The notes beneath the pieces are model-generated. The model had not been told where the DNA came from. It did not search any database and worked only from the letters and a program-made list of their open reading frames with translations. From Siphonodentalium dalli (taxonomy: Eukaryota > Mollusca > Scaphopoda > Gadilida > Siphonodentaliidae), in contig CP136061.1 of assembly GCA_032622095.1 (NCBI GenBank), positions 45,329,797-45,393,796 on the forward strand: DNA of 64,000 nt, read 5' to 3'. Both the position numbers and the translations under genes were made by a program. Positions 56,648 through 64,000 of the stretch are shown piece by piece. Numbering within the stretch: the stretch's first letter is position 1; each line of letters begins with the position of its first letter.

Positions 56648-57135
56648 TTAAAGGTACTCAATCCGAACAGAGGGTCCCCATCTCAACATATTCCAACAAC
56701 AACAATCCGATCAGAGGGTCCTATATTACTATTTATTTGTCTTTGGGGGTAAAAAATATTCGATTCGAGTCGAGGAACCCATCAAACAAAGCTCAGAGTT
56801 ATTAGATATTGATTTTTGAAATTTGTTATATTCTCGAGATGAGTACTAATAATTGCCGTCAATTTCGTAACCTGCTCGAGATGTGCACACCAAAACACTA
56901 TTCAAACAGACAAGGATGGATAACTCTAAAATCAAGTGGTAATAATAACGCAATTTCGACTGTGGTCTGGGCCAGAAAGTATTCCCGATAATGAAAAATA
57001 ATAGATTTCTAAAATCGATATCTAACAAATCTGAGGTTTCATGGGTGACTTCCTCGACTCGAATCAAATATTTTTGACCCCCGAAGCCATTGAAATAGTA
57101 ATTGAGAGGAGTTTTATCGGATTGAGTACCTTTAA
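56648..57135 (+). mobile_element. MITE with TTAAAGGTACTCAATCCGA terminal inverted repeats
   Basis: The left terminus is TTAAAGGTACTCAATCCGA (56648-56666) and the right is TCGGATTGAGTACCTTTAA (57117-57135), a perfect 19-bp inverted pair. Subterminal inverted words occur too (ATTCGATTCGAGTCGAGGAA at about 56758 against TTCCTCGACTCGAATCAAAT at about 57049). No ORF is present. Related copies are at 16800 and 46279. Confidence 0.85.
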
Positions 57136-58213
57136 GAGTTTCTTTGTAAGCTGATGCGAAATCACATCACAGACACTATACTAAAATCCAAGAAACCAGA
57201 GGTGAGCATTTTGAGTTATACGAAATTTTTGGTTAGCAAAAACTCGTAGGATATAAATTTCCTTATTGTGTTTTTCACATATCTTGTATTCCACGATGTT
57301 AATGGAATATATGTGGTTATAAAAACCTGAATTTTCAAACATAAAAGGATCCGAGTCGCATATTAGATAAAAGTATTAATAAATGTTTTGAATATTGCCT
57401 TTTATTAGTTTATTTGTCTCGTCATTAGACTCTTTATGTAATTGGGGACCAGTTTCTGTTTGATAGTGATTCGGAAGTAACTTTTTATGAGGAATTCAGT
57501 GGTCAAGTAAATATTCTTTTTTATAAAAGGGGCCAAAGTCCAATTTTAGAGGCCAGAACCCAAATTTGGTGTTCAGCCATATTTTCTGAAATTCTGGCGG
57601 TCCCTAATAGAAATTTACTTTGATATACCTACATAGTAACCACATACATATTTCCGTTATTTCCTATAGCATTCTAGGATGGGATTGCCCATCAAAGAGC
57701 ACATTAATCGCAAAAATAATAAAAATCGCGATTTCACAATTGCCCAAATCCAACAATTTATGAATGGTACCGAATATAATATACCTGTTTGTGTGAAAAC
57801 AGCAATATCTTCTGTGCTAGCTCGGTAGTGTAAATGGAGTAGTTTAAGCATCATTCTTTGTGTTTTGATATATATCTTTATTGCCTCCAATTCTGGAGAG
57901 TATATTATATGATTTATGAACAACGCAATTAGAAAGAAATGCAACTGTGATGCCCACCACCTTCATAACAACGATAGACACACATAAACGCGTACGTGCA
58001 CACATGTAATACCACCGATATGTAAGCCAGCAATGGATAGCATAAAATACGTTCCACGCAGTTTAGAGCATATGTATACAACAAATTTGGAAACAAAGTT
58101 ATGCTTTTCTAAAGGAATTCCAAGATGAGTGACACTTTGCGTATCTGTTATGCGGTGACTGTCTAGCAACTAGACCCGTTGGGAGCGAGCCGAAACGTTC
58201 AAGGACTCGTTAA
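57136..58213. other. Unassigned DNA between the giant element and the rest of block B
   Basis: No gene is recognised. A plus-strand peptide-like stretch near 57675-57840 (MGLPIKEHINRKNNKNRDF) looks mildly protein-like but has no identifiable family and ends at a stop after about 50 residues. Confidence 0.4.
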
Positions 58214-58415
58214 ACACAATACTAACTGTTTTCTGTGGATTATATCGATATATCCAAGTACACATGTATCGATAAGCGACTGTAAACCACTCTTGGACAG
58301 TGACAAAAGAACCACGTCGTCCGCGTGTGTATAGGGCTAGCACAACTAAGGCCCTGAAAAAACATAGTCTAAACAAGGCCACAATTGGAAAGGTCGAGAT
58401 TATCTAACAAATCAT

Positions 58416-59434
58416 CAATATATATGGTACTAGAAGGTGACCCGTCTTCGTCCGGGTTTTGACATTGAATTGACCATTTTGAAGCTCAAGGTCAGGTGGG
58501 GTCACGATTTGACCCGTCCAAAACACTCCCTGGAAACAATTACCACTAAGTATCAAATTTCGTCAAAATCCGTCTGGCAGTTTACCAACACCAACACCCC
58601 AAAACTGGTGGAAATTGGCCCAGCGGATACCGGGAAATCGGCCCAGCGGATACCGAGATACCCTATGTATCAAATTTCGTCCGTAAAAATCCGCCAGTTT
58701 TACCCGATTTGATTTCCACTAAAGTATATAAACGCGCCTCATATACACACGCTCGTTAATTATCAAGCTTCAACGTAAAGATAAATTAGCATTGTGTAGT
58801 AAATTTTAACTAATTATTTTCTCGCCGTCAAAGTTGAACAATGTCGATGTTGTTGGCATTGACGGTTTGGGGCCACCGGTAGATTCCATTTCACAACAAC
58901 GAAGTATCATTTCAGCTAAATGGATTCTTGGATGAGATTCCAGACCCGAGGGGTAAATGTAAACAGCTTGAGCCTATGCGTGGTGTGAATATACAAAAAA
59001 TAAATCTATCGACAATAGACCTAAGAATATTAGCTGTAACAAAATTTATATATCAGAAATTGTAATAAATGATATATTTTGGGATAGATGCACGATTTTT
59101 AATAGCCTGCAAATTGACAATATATATTGTAAATGTTATAATTTTGGGAAAAATACACGATGCGTAATTGCCTGCAAAACGCTTACGTTCGTCGACGTAT
59201 GAATATAGAGTTATCCTCCCTGCATCGCAGTGCTAAATCCGGCGTGATAGCACTGCGGATCCCGAGATATGAGTTTTGAAGGTCAAGGTGACGCCGCACG
59301 GACAAATGGACGGGCCCATGTTTGTTCCCGGGTCGAATTACGTGTCCGTACCAAGTTTGGTCGAAATCGGTCCAGCCGTGTTCGAGTCCATCGCGAACAC
59401 ACACACACACACAGATCTTCCAAAATATATAATA
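58416..59434 (+). mobile_element. Insertion of about 1.0 kb with GGTGACCCG start
   Basis: Block A reads straight from AGCAAATCAT to ATAAACAGAGGG, and here 1.0 kb intervenes. The left part (58430-58740) starts CTAGAAGGTGACCCGTCTTC and is related to the reverse-oriented repeat at 41560-42130. The right part ends with GGTCGAAATCGGTCCAGCCG, (CA)n at about 59399-59411 and AAATATATAATAGAT. A (CA)n run before an A/T-rich end is common in non-autonomous elements. The superfamily is uncertain. Confidence 0.65.
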
Positions 59435-59733
59435 GATAAACAGAGGGGGAAATTTTACTTCCCTGGCGCGTACCTTGCAACATAGGGTTAACACGAGGGG
59501 TGGCCCATGTATTTTAAACATTGTTAGAAATTCCAAGGTGGATATTCCCCGACAAGACCATCTAGCTACGTCCCTGCATAGGCCTTGTCTGGTTGGAAAT
59601 TTCAACATGTTGAAAGCTCCTGTCCATTTTAGATGCTAGGATGTGTTGGAAAGCTTCAGGCCATTCTAAATGCCAGCACGTGTTGAAAAGCTTCAGGCCA
59701 ATTTATAGACGCGAGAATTTTGAAGTTTTCAAA

Positions 59734-59876
59734 GATGATATGCCGGAAATTAACTTCAATGTTTGAGCAATCGTGTTATCGTATGCACCATGTATTGCCT
59801 CTGCGGCAACATTTGAGAAATAACATGGATATATTAAAATCATTATGATACGTCCACATGTGATTCGAAACATCAT
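59734..59876 (-). pseudogene. Truncated 5' fragment of an NRF-6-like paralog (block B copy)
   Basis: From an ATG at 59874-59876 it reads MMFRITCGRIIMILIYPCYF, SNVAAEAIHGAYDNTIAQ and then LKLISGISS, with the same internal deletion as the block A fragment at 25038. The two fragments are therefore copies of one event that predates the block duplication. Some 700 residues of the family's usual length are missing. Confidence 0.82.
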
Positions 59877-60617
59877 TGTACAAGCTGGGAAATGAAAATG
59901 AGAACCGCAAATTCGTCGAATATATAGTATGCGAATATTAAGCGGCAATTTGGTAAGAAAACTTGTTGGTACTCTCACATATAGTCTCACATCACAAGGC
60001 GATATGCAAAAAGATCGTGTACTCTGACATGGTTAAATGTGGTTTATTATTCCAAAGTTCAAGTTTGCTAACACAACGACTGTGCTATACGTGTCCTGGG
60101 TTGTATGTATAATCCGATCATTTGTACCTATATGCATGCAGTTCGAGTTTTCGAACACAAATAGTCGACGCTACACTCCGGAGCCCTAGAGATTTCTTGC
60201 TATTTTCGCATTCATTGACCCCTGGGACACACCTCACGGGCGTGCGATATTTCATTGTGGATTGGCACGGTCCTCTCAAATCGTTTTTTGTGTTTTTTAA
60301 AGGCGAATTTTTACAAATTAAAAAAGTCTGTCACAGGAAGCCCACTAGATTATTTTCGATATCAGAATAACCTATGCCGAGCTTGGTCCCATATTGTCAT
60401 CATGGTTGTCATAGAATGAAATGTTTGATTTTGTCTTCACATTTTAAAGCGTTTTTTTAGAAATATGAGCACCGAAATCGTACTATAACCACGCGAATTG
60501 TTGCCCGATCTTAGTCTACTGAGTCCGCGAACTTATTCTGGGTTTCTAAAAATGAAATCAGCAGAAATGTGTGAAAGAAGTTAAAATTACCTATTGCTAT
60601 TCCAGCCCTCTCTCACC
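59877..60617. other. Non-coding part of block B
   Basis: Matches block A 25179-25840 and then 26640-26745, with about 800 bp of block A (25840-26630) not present here. No gene is seen. Confidence 0.55.
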
Positions 60618-62652
60618 ACGGTTAATACACAGGTCCCCAGAACAAAAATTGACTCCACCCCCAATAATACTTAATCCTATAGAAAGGTATCCAACTTGGC
60701 CCGGCCTAATTTTTTATTATTTTTACAATGTCCACAATCAGGTTAACATATACCAAAATAATTTTTGTAACATAAATGCCTCATATATAGTTAGAAAGAT
60801 ATGTTATTACTCTTCAATTTGATGCATCCCCTGTAAAAATTGGTTAAGAAAAACTCTAAAAAAGTGCGATTTTTACACCGACTGGGGCTTCAAAAACACA
60901 ATCAACGGTTAGTAGAATATATATATTATACACATCATTAGCAGCGGAATTGTTTACTGACCCACTCAAACCAATCACGCTACATCACGGCATCGTATCT
61001 CTCGTATTTATTGAAAAATTCAGTTTCATAAACCCGGAAGGAAAGTGAATTTTTCCAAAGGCAGCCATTGGTGTTCGGGTGCATTATGTGTACTCTCTAT
61101 AGTTCATACCCAACATAATATATAACGAAGAAGTAGTGTTTACTACTGTATATACGCTCTAAATATTTATGGAGTTATATTTCTGTCCATATGTATGTTT
61201 TCAAATCGGCATTCGTGTTAATTCAGTATGTGTGTACTTATTTAACTATATATTGTGTTGCATAAGAACTATAAATAGTACTCATAGCCGACCCCCGACA
61301 AAGTTCAAAATTCAAAGTTCAAAAGCTTTATTTATAAAGTCAGGCATTTTAAAATTACAAACACGAGCATTAAGCTCTTAACTGACTTGTAAAACAATGA
61401 ATATGTACATAAACAGTAACGTGAATAAAACACAACCTATCTGAAAAATAAATTACATGGATATTAGCTAAAACTTTGTAAAAGACGAGTAAAATCCCTG
61501 AGGACAGGTAGCCCTGACTGGATCAACAGCGTAAGACACAAATTTGTATATTCATACACGGCACAGTAATGTGCACAACGAGTCCATATTTCATTCCTGG
61601 ATAACACGTTTTGTTCCATTCAGAGATACCTGACCAGAGAGTGCGGATTAAAATACAAAACATATGCATATAATTAGGATATCCTACAGGCACTGCATTT
61701 ACATTTAAAACCATTCCAGGTTTGTAACATACATTCAAAGTCTTTCATCGTCTCTGCGGTTCTGCATGACTCTGGAAGAGAATTCCACACTTTAGGTGCC
61801 ATGAATCTAAACGAGCTTAAACCGAAAGTAGTAGTATCAGGTGATGGCAGTTCCAGAGTCTCAGAATTTCTAAAAGAGTATGATCTATGTTTACGTTTCA
61901 CCAGGCAGTCCAAATAGGAAGGAGTGCTAATGTCCTTCTTTAGTATTTTGAAAACTGTGAGTGCCATAAGTCTGAGTCTTTGGAGATGTAGATGCTCACA
62001 GTTTGCAATCTTTAGGAGAAAGTCATAATCAGATGTGTAGTCATTATAGATAAAACGAAAGGCTCTCTCCTGAATTTTCTCCAGCATGTCCGTAGAGGAC
62101 ACATTTGCAGAAATGCCAGGTAAGAGGGCAGTAATTAAACTGGCTGCCTTTGGAAAAATCAACTTTCCTTCCGGGTTTATGAAACTGAATTTTTCAATAA
62201 ATACGAGAGATACGATGCCGTGATGTAGCGTGATTGGTATGAGTGGGTCAGTAAACAATTCCGCTGCTAATGATGTATAATATATATATTCTACTAACCG
62301 TTGATTGTGTTTTTGAAGCCCGAGTCGGTGTAAAAATCGCACTTTTTGACCGAGTTTAGCGGACATCATGTCGAACGAGTGAAATGTTACAGTCGGTTTG
62401 CGTCAGACCTGTGCTCATAACTAGAGTTTTTCTTAACCAATTTTTACAGGGGATGCATCAAATTGAAGAGTAATAACATATCTTTCTAACTATATATGAT
62501 GCATTTATGTTACAAAAATTATTTTGGTGTATTTTAACCTGATTGTGGACATTGTAAAAATAATAAAAAATTAGGCGGGCCAAGTTGGATACCTTTCTAT
62601 AGGATTAAGTATTATTGGGGGTGGGGTCAATTTTTGTTCTGGGGACCTGTTG
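60618..62652. mobile_element. Long-TIR element of 2.0 kb inserted in block B
   Basis: CAGGTCCCCAGAACAAAAAT opens it and ATTTTTGTTCTGGGGACCTG closes it. The arms are about 440 bp (60618-61070) and 508 bp (62142-62652), the right one longer by an extra stretch near 62345-62425. GGTTAATACA lies on both outer sides, a target-duplication-like pair, while block A has GGGTACAATC at the empty site (26739). A CAG start and roughly 8-bp duplication would suit a hAT-type element, but no transposase is visible. A retrotransposon fragment (61300-62105) sits inside. Confidence 0.75.
61300..62105 (-). mobile_element. 5'-truncated non-LTR retrotransposon nested in the 2.0 kb element
   Basis: The minus-strand frame reads MLEKIQERAFRFIYNDYTSD, LHLQRLRLMALTVFKILKKD, HRSYSFRNSETLELP and FRFMAPKVWNSLPESCRTAE, the standard C-terminus of CR1-group ORF2 proteins. 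It continues upstream without a stop into flanking arm sequence. A 3' UTR of about 370 bp ends AATAAAGCTTTTGAACTTTG with short TTGAA-type repeats at 61300-61325. The RT catalytic core is absent. Confidence 0.85.
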
Positions 62653-63000
62653 GTTAATACAATCTAGACCGACGCAGTATACTCTAAACTTCAATTTGCT
62701 CTGTTCGCTTTCATTGTGGGCTTGTAGGCGAATGATACCAATCTGGCCATGTCACATGTAATCCTGTATATAGTTGACTATATGAATATACTTTATTTCT
62801 CATATATGAAATCTTTGAAAAATATTAGAACAATGTTCATAAGTTATGGTCATTCTTGATCGATTTGAGCGGAATAGAGATAGCACAAGGGGTAAAATGC
62901 CACATTCATATATATGTTCTATATTTAATTCTGTAAATCTTACACAAATTGATTTTGAATAATGTGATATGAATCTGTCTCGCAAACTTGGATTGTAACC
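62653..63000. other. Non-coding part of block B
   Basis: Matches block A 26745-27088 (for example TCTAGACCGACG and GTTCGCTTTCATTGTGGGCT). No gene is seen. Confidence 0.6.
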
Positions 63001-63594
63001 ACACCGTATTACCGATCCGGATTACCACCGGTCACGATGCGGATCACTACCGGCTGTTTTGACAAAAGCGTGCCACGTGGCATCATTGTAGTTGGATCAT
63101 TTTCGCCCTACATTCTGTGGAAGGTGTGAATTTTTTCTCCATTCGTGTATAGGAGTAACTGGGCTAGCGGAGGACGCCGATCCCATGAGTATGGAAATCG
63201 ATACTACGCGTTTAATTTACATTCAACTTGACAAACCATATTGCCATTTTGTACAGTTATGGACATTCTTGTATACGCAACAGAAATAAGAGAAAATTCC
63301 ATGCATTTGCATCATGTATTGTGCCAATGAAGATAAATAATGGGCCACGTGCAACTAGATCCTAGTAACATATGCTAGCTCTAAGGTTATCGTAGGCGAT
63401 TATTTTATATTTTCTTGGCGTGGCCATTTTCTAATGTATGTAAGAAAGACGGCGGCAACAAACTTTGTGTGGGTTACATTCAGATATATAACATAATTAA
63501 CGTTTTAGTCGACCTACCGTTACACAAATTGCCACTTTCAGCCGGTAGTGATCCGCATCGTGACCGGTGGTAATCCGGATCGGTAATACGGTGT
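63001..63594. mobile_element. 0.6 kb element with perfect 56-bp TIRs
   Basis: ACACCGTATTACCGATCCGG begins the left TIR (63001-63056). Its exact reverse complement occupies 63539-63594, ending CCGGATCGGTAATACGGTGT. Block A at the same place (27080-27100) reads GGATTCTAACCATGAAACGA without it. I see no clear target duplication, and a few host bases (ATGAAAC) appear replaced. No transposase ORF, so it is non-autonomous. Confidence 0.88.
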
Positions 63595-63631
63595 GAGCAG
63601 AAATTTGTGAAACAAGTGAATATTACCTATA

Positions 63632-64000
63632 GACTGGTACCCTGTCCCAACTCTGCTACTCGCCCGTAGGGACAGGTATAGGCTAAACAGAAAGTGGAAT
63701 TTTGAATTGTGTTTCCGGTTTGTGAGATATTGTTTTAAAATAGAAAAGCAAATTTCAACATCGGTACGTTTTTCTTAATTTAATAATACAAGACGCAAGT
63801 ATATAACTTTGACAACTACTCAATCAAATTGAATAGAGTGTTTTTCACAGGAATCGACTAGCCCCGATCAACGGCAATAAGTTAAATAGTGCGTAATCAT
63901 GTTTTTGTAGCTTGGATATTTGGAAACTCTGATGTCAACAAACACCCCCGGTAACCGGTTACATCAATTCTGTGTCGAAGTTTGCTGTCCCATGTCGCAT
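63632..64000. other. Unassigned DNA
   Basis: No gene or repeat is recognised between block B and the window end. Confidence 0.4.

Larger units (their letters stand above)
48634..63631. repeat. Segmental duplication, block B (expanded)
   Basis: The parts homologous to block A are 48634-52017, 58214-58415, 59435-60617, 62653-63000 and 63595-63631, all in the same order and orientation. The gaps between them are insertions described separately. Direct orientation means it arose as a tandem-type or dispersed direct duplication. Confidence 0.82.

Overview
The window looks like nuclear DNA of an animal, most likely a lophotrochozoan and perhaps a mollusc. The reasons are eukaryotic-style families (NRF-6-like acyltransferases, a probable bHLH-Orange exon), a tRNA-derived SINE, many non-LTR retrotransposon remnants, many kinds of hairpin or MITE-like elements, and an interspersed repeat containing AGCTCACCTGAG that I associate with molluscan genomes. 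The species cannot be named from the sequence. The window is AT-rich and gene-poor.

Layout. 1-5.5 kb: unassigned DNA, hairpin elements and a small RT remnant. 5.5-6.1 kb: one host exon, probably the Orange-domain exon of a Hes/Hey-type transcription factor. 6.2-11.4 kb: paired piggyBac-type MITEs, a (GA)n tract and old repeats. 11.4-16.4 kb: a decayed non-LTR retrotransposon (endonuclease plus RT), broken by a second, opposite-strand retrotransposon, a roughly 1 kb inverted-repeat element and a small insertion. 16.4-21.1 kb: repeats and more RT debris. 21.1-27.1 kb: block A, holding an apparently intact NRF-6-like gene on the minus strand, a SINE and a truncated 5' fragment of a further NRF-6 paralog. 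27.5-28.2 kb: another RT tail. 29.0-40.3 kb: an 11.3 kb array of a 24-bp minisatellite, open for hundreds of codons in one plus frame and partly open in one minus frame, with a higher-order duplication of about 4.8 kb period. 40.3-48.5 kb: possible exon debris, RT remnants and old repeats. 48.6-63.6 kb: block B, a second copy of block A with a second intact NRF-6-like gene (about 94% protein identity), its SINE and its paralog fragment. Block B is swollen by later insertions, including a 4.3 kb giant inverted repeat, a 2.0 kb long-TIR element with a retrotransposon nested inside, and a 0.6 kb element with perfect 56-bp TIRs.

The only convincing intact genes are the two NRF-6-like acyltransferases, and the bHLH-Orange exon is the next best call. 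Because blocks A and B are copies, block A serves as an in-window empty-site control for several insertions in block B. The strongest candidates for something undescribed are the 24-bp array, the giant inverted repeat and the modular TTAA elements built from paired palindromes.
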